From: Sodalis praecaptivus
Lineage (GTDB): Bacteria; Pseudomonadota; Gammaproteobacteria; Enterobacterales; Enterobacteriaceae
Direction: 5' to 3'
Length of the DNA stretch: 64,000 nucleotides
Assembly (NCBI RefSeq): GCF_000517425.1
Contig: NZ_CP006569.1
Span: 868,001-932,000 of the forward strand
The position numbers and the translations under genes were made by a program. Positions 35,833 to 44,078 of the stretch are shown here, piece by piece. Numbering within the stretch: the stretch's first letter is position 1; each line of letters opens with the position of its first letter. The notes below the pieces were generated by a model. The model saw only the letters and a program-made list of their open reading frames with translations, did no database searches and was not told the origin of the DNA.

Positions 35833-36797
35833 GCCGTCGCCTCCCTGACGCTTGCGCCCGGACCGCCGCAAACGCGCCTGTCGCGTAGTACGAAGGCCAC
35901 GGTCAGCAAATCCAGATAGCCGTGGCCGGTGGAGCTGAACACGCTCAGCCGCGCTTTGACGTCGGCGGACGGCAGGCTGAGCAGCTGCGCGAATTCCAGC
36001 GCGCCGGCATGTATCTCCCCGGCCTCGTTAACCGCGGTCTGGCGATCCTCGACCACCACCAGCGCCCGCGCCAGAAGCGCCGGGGGTATCTCACGGCTGT
36101 CGGGGGTGTGGGCCCCCATGCAATTAATATGCGCATGGGGCGCCACGACCTCCGGTGGAAATAGCGGCGTGGCGCAGGTGGTGGCGGTGCAGACAATATC
36201 CGCGCCGCGTACCGCCTGCGCGGCGCTCCCCGGGCAGACCAAGGTCAAATGACCCGGCCAGCGTTGTCTGACCCGGTTTGCGAAATCCGCCACGTGGGCG
36301 CCGTTGGGTGAAAAGAGGCGCAGTTCGGCGATAGCGCGCACCGCCATTACCGCCCGCACCTGCTGCCAGGCCTGGACGCCGCTGCCGATCACCGCCAGCA
36401 CCCGCGCGTTATCCACGGCGCAAAAATCGGTGACCATGGCGCTTATCGCCGCGCATTTATAGTTGGTTAATTGTGTGCCTTCGAGTAGGGTGAGCGGCTG
36501 CCCGCTCACGCCGTCAAAGACGCAGAGAATGGCGTTGACCGCCGGGCCGGCGCCGTTACCTGGCGCAAATGTCGCCACTTTAGCGGTGAACAACCGATGA
36601 TGGGGGCAGAAGGCGGGCATTACGCCAAAGGCGGCAAACGGGGCCTGCCGGAGAATAAGACCGCGCGGCGGCACCTGCGCCCGCGCGCGATGCGGCCCAC
36701 GATAGTGTTCGCGTAAGAATGCCGCCAGCGGCAAAATATCGTCCCCAAGCGGTAGCAGCGGCAAATGAAAAGCCCCGCGGGCGGAGGGAGGGATCAT
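35829..36797 (-). CDS. Ornithine cyclodeaminase/mu-crystallin family enzyme
   Basis: This 322-residue protein carries the Rossmann motif LAVIGSGVQAWQQVRAV near residue 135, GADIVCTATTCATPLF near 205 and INCMGAHTPDSREIP near 230, all hallmarks of the OCD/mu-crystallin family. Members act as NAD(P)-dependent cyclodeaminases, ketimine reductases or amino acid dehydrogenases. In this cluster it could make an unusual amino acid for the oxoamine synthase or reduce an imine product. It overlaps both neighbours by four bases. Confidence 0.85.
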   Translation of the reverse strand: MIPPSARGAFHLPLLPLGDDILPLAAFLREHYRGPHRARAQVPPRGLILRQAPFAAFGVMPAFCPHHRLFTAKVATFAPGNGAGPAVNAILCVFDGVSGQPLTLLEGTQLTNYKCAAISAMVTDFCAVDNARVLAVIGSGVQAWQQVRAVMAVRAIAELRLFSPNGAHVADFANRVRQRWPGHLTLVCPGSAAQAVRGADIVCTATTCATPLFPPEVVAPHAHINCMGAHTPDSREIPPALLARALVVVEDRQTAVNEAGEIHAGALEFAQLLSLPSADVKARLSVFSSTGHGYLDLLTVAFVLRDRRVCGGPGASVREATA

Positions 36798-37309
36798 GGG
36801 GTCCCCCCGGCGGCTGTCGGCACCAGGAAACTGCGCTGCCAGCGCAGCACTTCAGCCCCGCGCTGATTCAGGCCCCGTGTCATGACGGTGACCACGCCCT
36901 GACCTATACGGCTGCGGGAGCGTCTTTTGCTGAGCACCGTCGATTCCGCATACAGGGTATCGCCGACAAAAACCGGATTGGACAGAATCACCTCTTTCCA
37001 CCCCAAATTAGCGATGGCTCGGCCGCTGGTGCTGGCCAGGCTCAAGCCGCCGATAATGGAAAACGTCACTAAGCTTGAGATCACCGGGCGCCCGAATTCC
37101 GTGGTGCTGGCAAAATGGTAATCGCTGTGCAGAGGGTGATTGTTGGAGTTGATAAGCGACTGCCAGATATTGTCGGCGTCGGTAATGGTGCGGCCGGGCT
37201 TATGTTCATAGATATCCCCGACCTCGAAGTCGTCATAATAAAGACCATGGCTTTCCCGATAACGTTGCGCCCCCACGGGCTGCAACCTGCTGATGGCTTT
37301 CGTTTTCAT
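36794..37309 (-). CDS. MaoC-type hydratase/dehydratase
   Basis: This 171-residue hot-dog-fold protein has YYDDFEVGDIYEHKPGRTITDAD at about residues 24-46 and NNHPLHSDYHFASTTEFGRPV, where the Asp and His hydratase residues lie. Members add or remove water from acyl-CoA thioesters. Together with the CitE-like gene before it, it resembles the beta-methylmalyl/mesaconyl-CoA pair, suggesting construction of a branched or hydroxylated acyl-CoA. AAGGAAA precedes ATG by nine bases. Confidence 0.83.
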   Translation of the reverse strand: MKTKAISRLQPVGAQRYRESHGLYYDDFEVGDIYEHKPGRTITDADNIWQSLINSNNHPLHSDYHFASTTEFGRPVISSLVTFSIIGGLSLASTSGRAIANLGWKEVILSNPVFVGDTLYAESTVLSKRRSRSRIGQGVVTVMTRGLNQRGAEVLRWQRSFLVPTAAGGTP

Positions 37310-37355
37310 GACTTATGTTTCCTTACGTTAGTCAGGCGATGACCCGGCGTGAGGA

Positions 37356-38162
37356 CTATTTCTGCGCGAGGATGTGCCTGGCATATCTCAAATGCGGCGG
37401 ACCGAGCATCGCTTGGGCGTCGGTGGTAATCCCCGGGACCTTATCCAGCATTGACATCACGCGCCGCGCGCGGGCGCGACACGTTTCGTTGGTAGTAAAC
37501 CCCTGGTTAATGGGGCCGATTTGCGCCGGATGGATGGCGATCTTGCCGCTGAATCCCTGTTTGCGCGCCTGCACGATCTCACTTTGCAGCAGCGCCTGCT
37601 GGTGTGGGAAGAAACAGGGGGAATCGATTGCGCGCAGCCCGAGCCGCCTGGCGTTCAGACAGATCTCCGCTTTGATGGGTCGCAACTGCTGAGCGGCACG
37701 CAGCGGATCGAGCGCCATCTCGACGGCAAAATCGGCGGCGCCGAAGATGATGCCGGCCAGACCGGCGGGGGCGACGGATAATTGGCGTAGCTCGAAATAG
37801 CTGTCGAGGGTTTCAATAACGGCGAAAATAGAGCTGTCGGGAAAAATGGCGCTGACCAGCGATACGTCGCGCGCGAGCTGCGCTTTGGGGAGGATGATGA
37901 TAGTCGGCAGCAACCTGAATTCGGTGAGAAACAGCACATCCCGCAGCCCTTCAAGCGTGGCGAGTCGGTTGATCCTGACGGCGACCGGCAATGGGTGCTG
38001 GGGTGGAAAAGCCGCCTTCAGACCCGCGCGGGCGATCGCTTTTTTCCCTGGCGGCACGGCGTCCTCCAAATCAAAATGAATGACATCCGCGGAATAGGTT
38101 TCACATTTTTCAACCAGTTTTTCTTTCAAAGGTGATGCGCATAACCAGCTTCTCAATTTCAT
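37356..38162 (-). CDS. CitE-like HpcH/HpaI lyase
   Basis: This 268-residue TIM-barrel protein of the CitE group has RSWLCASP at the N-terminus, HFDLEDAVPPGKK (metal-binding Asp/Glu), AVRINRLAT, FAVIETLDSYFELRQL and FGAADFAVEMALD (catalytic segment), and KIAIHPAQI. Members cleave or form malyl-CoA-type thioesters, often with MaoC partners, as here. It is the first gene of the nine-gene operon and has a strong AGGGAGGG site before ATG. The promoter must lie in the AT-rich region to its right. Confidence 0.85.
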   Translation of the reverse strand: MKLRSWLCASPLKEKLVEKCETYSADVIHFDLEDAVPPGKKAIARAGLKAAFPPQHPLPVAVRINRLATLEGLRDVLFLTEFRLLPTIIILPKAQLARDVSLVSAIFPDSSIFAVIETLDSYFELRQLSVAPAGLAGIIFGAADFAVEMALDPLRAAQQLRPIKAEICLNARRLGLRAIDSPCFFPHQQALLQSEIVQARKQGFSGKIAIHPAQIGPINQGFTTNETCRARARRVMSMLDKVPGITTDAQAMLGPPHLRYARHILAQK

Positions 38163-38832
38163 CGCTACTATCCCTCCCTGTAAGACGCATTATAAAAAAA
38201 TAATTAAATGTTATGATGTTCATTATTAATTAAGTATTATTTTTAATAATAGAATAGACTGCGTTACGTAATCGGGAATAAGCCTACGAAATATGTAATA
38301 ATAAAAAGCGTTATGCGCCATCAAAAAATTAAATATTGAATAGAAATGTGATTCGCATCACAAAAATATTTCAATAATTAGATGATGTTGGTTTATTAAA
38401 TAATTTAAGTTTATCACTATAGATTGTGAACGAAAAAAATAGCCATGGCGGTCATTTTACTCATCGCTTGCTATCGCTTTTATTAGCTGTCCGTTTTATT
38501 ATTGGTTAGGGTGATGAATGAATTGAAAAAATCGTTAAATGTCGTAAAGGCGGCTTATTGATAATAGGCGAAAGAGTAAAGCGTCATTATCATTTCATTG
38601 CCGTTATTGATTGAAAATTAATATCGCACACATTAACATGAGAACCCCCTGCGGCCAGCGCAATGCATAGAGCCTTATGCGTTACGGGATCGATTAACAG
38701 GGCCTGGCAGCAAACGATTCAGTTAATAGGCTAATTATATTTACTGTGCCTTTAATGGTGCTGATAGCGTCAGCGTCTATAATGATGTTCATTGGGGGGC
38801 GGCTCCCTTCATTTGCCAATTTTGATACCAAT
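38163..38832. other. AT-rich divergent regulatory region
   Basis: These 670 bases separate the minus-strand biosynthetic operon from the plus-strand methionyl-tRNA synthetase gene. They contain no convincing gene and are strikingly AT-rich, unlike the GC-rich genes on both sides. A CRP-type site lies at 38347-38362. AT content and position suggest nucleoid-protein silencing as well. Confidence 0.75.
38347..38362. promoter_or_regulatory. CRP-binding site
   Basis: TGTGATTCGCATCACA has perfect TGTGA and TCACA half-sites separated by six bases and is flanked by A/T runs. It lies 185 bases upstream of the CitE-like start and about 470 bases upstream of the synthetase gene. This predicts cAMP-CRP control of the biosynthetic operon, or of both divergent genes. 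Confidence 0.7.
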
Positions 38833-40533
38833 ATGATGAAAAAGAAATTAATCACCAGCGCTCTGCCCTACATAAATGGTGTAAAGCACCTCGGCAATTT
38901 GGTGGGGTCGATTCTACCGGCCGATATTTTTGCCCGATATTCCCGTCAGCAGGGCGAAACGGTGTTATTTATTTGCGGTACCGATGAACACGGCGCGCCG
39001 GCCGAGCTCGGCGCCGCGGCCAGTGGAATGTCGATAGAGGCGTACTGTCAACACAATCATCAGCTGCAAAAAGATATTTACCAGGCCTTCAACATCAGCT
39101 TTGATCATTTCGGCCGAACCTCTTCGCCAGCCAATCATCGCCTCACGCAACGCGTTTTTGCCGCCATTGACCAGCACGGTTTTATCTTTTCCGATACCCT
39201 ACAGCAATTTTATTCCGTGGACGATAAGCGTTTCTTGCCCGATCGCTATATTGAGGGAACATGCCCGCTATGCGGCTTTCCCGATGCCCGCGGCGATCAG
39301 TGCGACGGTTGCGGCGCGTTGCTTAATCCATCGGAGTTACGCTGTCCGCGCTCGGCAATCTCTCCCGGCAGTGCGCTGCAATTAATGGAAAGTCGGCATC
39401 TTTTTCTCGATCTCGCCAAGCTCGAGCCGGCGGTGCGTAGCTGGTTGGACAGCCATCCCCACTGGCCGGCGACGGTCAGGGGGATCGCGCGCAAATGGCT
39501 GCAGGAAGGGCTGCGGCCGCGCTGTATTACCCGCGATCTGGCCTGGGGCATCGGCGTTCCCAAAGCGGGTTTTGAAGATAAGGTGTTTTATGTTTGGTTC
39601 GATGCGCCGCTGGGCTATATCAGCATGACGCAAGAATGGGCGGCGGCGCAGGGCCGGCCCGAGTGCTGGCGCGACTGGTGGCAGCGGCCGGAGGAGGTCG
39701 AGCTGGTGCAGTTCATGGCCAAGGACAATGTGCCGTTCCATACGGTGTTCTGGCCGGCGATGATGATAGCCACCGCTGAAACATGGACCTTGCCTACGTT
39801 TATCAAAGGGGTGAACTGGTTGACCTATGAAGGCGACAAATTCTCCACCAGCCGCCAGCGTGGCGTGTTCACCGGCGAAGCGCTGACGCTTTTTCCCGCC
39901 GATTATTGGCGTTATACCCTGTTTTGCATGATGCCTGAAACCAGCGACACCGATTTTTCCTTTAGCGCTATGGCGCAGATAATCAATAAAGATCTGGCGG
40001 ACAATTTGGGCAATTTTATCAACCGGTTGGTGACGCTTATCGTGAGCAACTTTAACGGCGCGCTGCCGGCCGGCTACAGCCCCGATCCGGCGCTGAACCA
40101 GGCGTTGTCGCAGGACGTAAGCGAATACGAGCATCACATGCGTCAGTTGGAGTACCGTAAGGCGGGCGTGGCGATGCGGCGCATGTGGACGCGCGGCAAT
40201 GAATATATCACCCACCAGCAGCCTTGGCGCCAGGTGAAAACCGATCCATTGGCATCGGCGCAGGTATTGAAAAATTGTCTGGGGCTGCTGTGGGTATACA
40301 GCTGCGTGCTGGCGCCGGTCGCGCCCGGTATTGCCGAGCGTATCCGCGCGATTTTGCCCGTCGACGGCGCGCGTTGGCCGAGCGCGAAAGCGGCGCTGCA
40401 GCAGGATTGGCTGCAGCCTGTGCTGGCTATTACTTCACCGGCAGAAACCCTGATTCGCAAAATCAGCGAGGGGGAGGTGGAGGCGTTGACGCAGCGGTTC
40501 GCGGGCAAGACGCCGCCGCCCGCCGATCTTTAA
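38833..40533 (+). CDS. Second-type methionyl-tRNA synthetase, no C-terminal domain
   Basis: This class I synthetase of about 566 residues opens SALPYINGVKHLGN (HIGH-type signature) and has GTDEHGAPAEL, a zinc knuckle CPLCGFPDARGDQCDGCG near residue 145, VWFDAPLGYISM and an anticodon-binding helical domain (LGNFINR, EYITHQQPW). The KMSKS loop is KFSTS, so the second Lys is Thr. It ends without the C-terminal dimerisation domain of the usual enterobacterial MetG. It charges tRNA-Met if active. Position beside a biosynthetic operon suggests a resistant copy; being the only MetRS is less likely. No good ribosome-binding site is seen. Confidence 0.85.
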   Translation: MMKKKLITSALPYINGVKHLGNLVGSILPADIFARYSRQQGETVLFICGTDEHGAPAELGAAASGMSIEAYCQHNHQLQKDIYQAFNISFDHFGRTSSPANHRLTQRVFAAIDQHGFIFSDTLQQFYSVDDKRFLPDRYIEGTCPLCGFPDARGDQCDGCGALLNPSELRCPRSAISPGSALQLMESRHLFLDLAKLEPAVRSWLDSHPHWPATVRGIARKWLQEGLRPRCITRDLAWGIGVPKAGFEDKVFYVWFDAPLGYISMTQEWAAAQGRPECWRDWWQRPEEVELVQFMAKDNVPFHTVFWPAMMIATAETWTLPTFIKGVNWLTYEGDKFSTSRQRGVFTGEALTLFPADYWRYTLFCMMPETSDTDFSFSAMAQIINKDLADNLGNFINRLVTLIVSNFNGALPAGYSPDPALNQALSQDVSEYEHHMRQLEYRKAGVAMRRMWTRGNEYITHQQPWRQVKTDPLASAQVLKNCLGLLWVYSCVLAPVAPGIAERIRAILPVDGARWPSAKAALQQDWLQPVLAITSPAETLIRKISEGEVEALTQRFAGKTPPPADL

Positions 40534-40850
40534 CTCCCCAGTTTGCCCCGGCGGATCGGCTTTGCGGAGGCGTGCGCCCTGCGGCAAGCGCGGTGCGCAG
40601 AACGGGCACGGGAGGGCAAGATGACGACGAGCAATCAAGGCGCAGACTGCGGGCAGGCGGACGGGCGCAGCGGAAACGACGTTAGGCAACCAACGTGGGG
40701 AGCCAGGGACAGACGAACGGGCACGGGAGAGCAAGACGACGACGGACAACCAAGGCGCAGACTGCGGGCAGGCGGACGGGCGCAGCGGAAACGACGTTAG
40801 GCAACCAACGCGGGGAGCCAGGGACAGACGAACGGGCACGGGAGGGCAAG
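40534..40850. repeat. 115-bp tandem repeat before the SDR gene
   Basis: Full copies span 40600-40714 and 40715-40829; a third begins at 40830 and is cut off where the SDR coding sequence diverges (about 40862). Each unit starts GAACGGGCACGGGAG. The third copy contributes the GGGAGGGCAAG ribosome-binding site and ATG of the SDR gene, so the unit seems to derive from that translation start. Copy 1 keeps the ATG; copy 2 has ACG. The remaining bases after 40534 are GC-rich and empty. Confidence 0.92.
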
Positions 40851-41603
40851 ATGACCACAGGCAACAAACGCAGGGCGTTGGTGACCGGCGCGACGGAAGG
40901 TATCGGTTTGGCATGCGCCAGCGCGCTGGTTCGTGTAGGCGTTCAGGTGCTGCTGGTAGGGCGTAGCACGGCCAAAGGCGAGCGGGCCATGGCCGCTGCG
41001 CCCTTTGCCGCCAGCGATAGCCGGTTTTATGCCGCCGATTTGGCGCAGGCCGACGATCTGCGGCGCCTGTTTGATGAGATCGACACCCGCTGGGGCAGGT
41101 TGGATATTGCCATCAATAATGCCGGTATCGATGGCGCCTCGTTTACCCCATTGACCGACTATCCCGACGAAGCCTGGCATCAGGTAATGGCGCTGAATCT
41201 TACCGGCGTCTATCTCTGTATGAAGCGGGAGATCCCTTTGATGATGTCGTCCGGCGGCGCTATTGTAAATGTTGCTTCTATCGCCGGGCTACGTGCAAGT
41301 TACACCGGCGGCTGTGCCTACACCGCCAGCAAACACGGCCTGTTGGGGTTGACTAAATCCGCCGCGCTGGAATATGCCCGACACGGTATCCGTATCAATG
41401 CCGTCTGTCCCGGTCTGGTCAGGACCGCCATGTCCGAGGCGGTGTTTGGCGATAAACTTGACGAGCACGGCGACCTGCACCCCCTAGGACGCCTTTGCGA
41501 GGCCGACGAGGTCGCTGCCGCTGCGCTTTGGCTGGTCAGCCCGGCGGCCAGCTTCATTACCGGCGTCAGCCTGCCGGTGGACGGTGGCATCATGGCCGGA
41601 TGA
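40851..41603 (+). CDS. Short-chain dehydrogenase/reductase
   Basis: This 250-residue classical SDR has the cofactor motif TGATEGIG at residues 13-20, NNAG near 90, the catalytic Ser in NVASIAGLRAS, YTASK near 158 and a PVDGG end. It reduces or oxidises a carbonyl/alcohol with NAD(P)(H). Its ribosome-binding site is inside the last repeat copy. It could belong to the biosynthetic cluster upstream, but this is only proximity. A longer frame reading in from 40695 is just repeat sequence. Confidence 0.85.
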   Translation: MTTGNKRRALVTGATEGIGLACASALVRVGVQVLLVGRSTAKGERAMAAAPFAASDSRFYAADLAQADDLRRLFDEIDTRWGRLDIAINNAGIDGASFTPLTDYPDEAWHQVMALNLTGVYLCMKREIPLMMSSGGAIVNVASIAGLRASYTGGCAYTASKHGLLGLTKSAALEYARHGIRINAVCPGLVRTAMSEAVFGDKLDEHGDLHPLGRLCEADEVAAAALWLVSPAASFITGVSLPVDGGIMAG

Positions 41604-41861
41604 CGGCAAGGGAAAAGGGCTGTCATTGCGCGCGGCGGCGGGCATGCTGAGGGGTTTTGATGAGCGCGCGATGGCGAGGCTCGGTGTTGCGGGCTATGGC
41701 GGCCCCGGCGTTTCGGCGAGCGTCGGCAACGGGGCCAGGCGGCCAGGGTCGATGAGGTCGGCGCTCGCGGTGAAATGACATAAGGCCGAAAAGCTAACGC
41801 AGGATCATTGTTCCGCATTAATTTCTCGGCTACAGTTGCGCTTTCTCTCGTTGGGCATGAC

Positions 41862-42185
41862 ATGATGAATGATACGCGCCCTTTAAACGCGCTATTTGCG
41901 ATCACACTATTGCTGTTCGTTCTGTCCCGACTGTTTGCCGATGCGGCCAGCTGGCATTTGCCCGTCTGGCAAGATGCGGGCAGCCCGCGGCAAATGAAGC
42001 AGAACCAGATCGCGCAGCAAACCCTGCGGCGTGCAGGCTACCACTGTCCGTCGCCCAGCCAGCTGCGTATGGACTGGGATGGGGATTTACTGATTTCCTG
42101 CGGCGATAACAGACTAATTTATAAAGTGAAGGGTGTAATGAACGGCAAAAGACTCAAGGTCCAGACCGTCCGAGAAAACGATTAA
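41862..42185 (+). CDS. Small membrane-anchored protein of unknown function
   Basis: I do not recognise this 107-residue protein. It has one N-terminal hydrophobic helix (ALFAITLLLFVLSRLF) followed by a soluble part with a repeated basic pattern and two Cys residues (GYHC and LISCGDN). The start is ATG 41862 or 41865. It stands alone, 260 bases after the SDR gene, which contain nothing notable. Confidence 0.55.
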   Translation: MMNDTRPLNALFAITLLLFVLSRLFADAASWHLPVWQDAGSPRQMKQNQIAQQTLRRAGYHCPSPSQLRMDWDGDLLISCGDNRLIYKVKGVMNGKRLKVQTVREND

Positions 42186-42360
42186 GCCGCGCTATCGCTT
42201 ATGTCCCCCGCTGCGCGAGAAGTTATGCTGGACGGCGTTCTGGCCTGCGCGCTTAGGGCCACCTTAACCCAGGTTTTTCATCCGCTTTACACCGCGTTTC
42301 CTTCCTGCATCCCAATAGGGCGTAGATTTGTTATCCTATCCTGCACCTGTTCCCGGACTT

Positions 42361-43209
42361 ATGCCTATGCTAAACGCCAATTGGGTGGATATCGCCAGGG
42401 ATGATGATAGCCAGACTGAAACCCTTCGCGCCCATTTCACCGGCCATGCCTTTGATGCACACTGGCACGACAGTTATCTCATCGGCGTTACCGAAGCCGG
42501 CGTGCAACAATTTCATTCGGGGCGCATGAAACATCAAAGCACGCCAGGTAAAGTGTTTATGCTGGCGCCGGGCGAAATCCATGACGGCGATGCGGTGGAT
42601 GGCGCCGGCTTCACCTACCGCATGCTTTATCTACCGGTACCGCTGATGCGTCAAACCCTGCCGGCCCTTTTTGCCGAGGCGCCGGACCGGTTTGAGCTGG
42701 TCTTTCCGCAAACGCTGGTAAACGATCCGCTTCTTGCCGGCGCTACCTGGGAGGCGTTTAACGCCTTGCATCATCAGGCGCCGCGTATGGTGCGAGACCA
42801 TGCCCTACAGCATCTGCTCGTCCGTCTGACCCACGGCTATCCCTGGCGAAAGAAAAGCGCGCCGGCCAATGTCAGTCGCCTCGCCCTGAATCGCGCCCGC
42901 GATTATTTGCAGGCGCATTATCATGAGGAGATCGGTCTGGATGCGTTGGCCCATGTTGCCGGCATGGACCGTTTCCGGCTTAATCGCGAATTTCGCGCGG
43001 CGTTCGGGTTGCCGCCCCATGCCTGGCTGGTGCAGTTGCGTTTGGTGCAGGCCCGCCGCCTGCTGATGCAGGGCGTTTCCCCCGCCCTGGCCGCCGCACA
43101 GGTCGGATTCGCCGATCAGAGCCATCTGGGGCGTTGGTTCCGTCGTGCCTATCATATGACGCCCGCTCGCTATCGGTATTGGTGCACAAACGTTCCAGAC
43201 AGCGAATGA
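42361..43209 (+). CDS. AraC-family regulator with cupin sensor domain
   Basis: This 282-residue protein has an N-terminal AraC-binding cupin (about residues 20-150; HAFDAHWHDSYLIGVTEAG and FMLAPGEIHDGDA) and a C-terminal pair of helix-turn-helix motifs (LDALAHVAGMDRFRLNREFRAAFG and ALAAAQVGFADQSHLGRWFRRAY). Members of this type commonly respond to an amino acid or drug and activate a neighbouring exporter. The next gene, 46 bases downstream, is a DUF2000 protein. ATG 42361 is preferred over an upstream TTG. Confidence 0.85.
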   Translation: MPMLNANWVDIARDDDSQTETLRAHFTGHAFDAHWHDSYLIGVTEAGVQQFHSGRMKHQSTPGKVFMLAPGEIHDGDAVDGAGFTYRMLYLPVPLMRQTLPALFAEAPDRFELVFPQTLVNDPLLAGATWEAFNALHHQAPRMVRDHALQHLLVRLTHGYPWRKKSAPANVSRLALNRARDYLQAHYHEEIGLDALAHVAGMDRFRLNREFRAAFGLPPHAWLVQLRLVQARRLLMQGVSPALAAAQVGFADQSHLGRWFRRAYHMTPARYRYWCTNVPDSE

Positions 43210-43255
43210 ATCCCTTTCTACTCTAACCGCCTTGGTCAATAACAGGAGCGTAGAG

Positions 43256-43708
43256 ATGAACGAAATGGAGCAACAGGTGAGCGCGGTGCCGGAACGCTGT
43301 GTGGTGATAGTCAGTCAGGCGCTGGACGCCGGCCGCGCGGCAAATGCGGCGGCGGTGATGGCATTAACCCTTGGCCAGCGCCACCCCGGTCTGGTGGGGG
43401 AGGCGTTGGTCGACGCCCGACAACGCGCGTGGCCGGGGCTTATCCCCATCGGTATTCCGGTGCTTGCCGCCAATACGCGGCACCTGCAACGCCTGTGGCA
43501 GGAGGGGGCGAGTCAGGGGCTGGATGTGGTGCTGTTTCCGGTAGAAGGTCAAGCCACCACCGACTATACGCAATTTCGCGCCGCGCTCGCTGGTCAGAAC
43601 AGCGAGTCGTTTCAATTAATTGGCATCGCCATCGCCGGCGATAAAAAGCGCGTGCGCAAGCTGACGTCGGGGCTGGCGTTATATGGCGGGCCGGTCGGCG
43701 GCGCTTGA
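43256..43708 (+). CDS. DUF2000-family protein
   Basis: This 150-residue protein matches the DUF2000 layout: CVVIVSQALDAGRAANAAAVMALTLG near the N-terminus and KRVRKLTSGLALYGGPVGG at the end. The function of the family is unknown; members often sit behind AraC-type regulators, as here. AGGAG precedes ATG 43256. Probably co-transcribed with the AraC gene. Confidence 0.75.
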   Translation: MNEMEQQVSAVPERCVVIVSQALDAGRAANAAAVMALTLGQRHPGLVGEALVDARQRAWPGLIPIGIPVLAANTRHLQRLWQEGASQGLDVVLFPVEGQATTDYTQFRAALAGQNSESFQLIGIAIAGDKKRVRKLTSGLALYGGPVGGA

Positions 43709-44078
43709 AAGCGCCACGGTCGGTCTGCAATTGCGCTGAGGCGAAACGGTCCGCCCAGCGCTGAACGCTGCACCTGCCGCCCATCCCGCTGGCGTATGGG
43801 GTTCGCAGCGGGCAAAGGGGGACCCATACGCCGCTGTTCACGCTCCACCGTTTTCTTTTAAGCCCCGTCTGTCGGTATTTCCCTCGTTTATCCACGCTTT
43901 TTCCGGGCGATTCCCGCCAGCGTCATACTGTTTTCTTATTTTACCCGAAATTAAGGCATTTTCGCCGCAGATGGCGGCTTTTAGCTGGCTTGGCTAGATG
44001 ACATCGGTGGTGTGTAAGTGGTATACAAATAGCATACCGGCGGCATAATCGTGGAAAAACAAACACAGGAGAAGGGCG
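43709..44078. other. Intergenic stretch with GntR operator
   Basis: These 370 bases contain no gene. The right part holds a GGTATAC-type palindrome (44020-44038), a CATAAT -10-like hexamer at 44044-44049 and the AGGAG ribosome-binding site at 44067-44071 for the GntR gene. Confidence 0.7.
44020..44038. promoter_or_regulatory. Probable operator of the GntR regulator
   Basis: GGTATACAAATAGCATACC is a near-perfect inverted repeat (GGTATAC / GCATACC, 5-base spacer). Its centre is 50 bases before the GntR start and just upstream of the -10-like hexamer. FadR-group regulators bind palindromes of this form, so autoregulation is likely. Confidence 0.6.

Noticed and set aside
40543-40850. Open frames of 85-140 codons through the 115-bp repeat, one joining in frame with the SDR gene
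   Set aside because: They are Arg/Gly-rich translations of repeat DNA without domains; the SDR family start fits ATG 40851 exactly.
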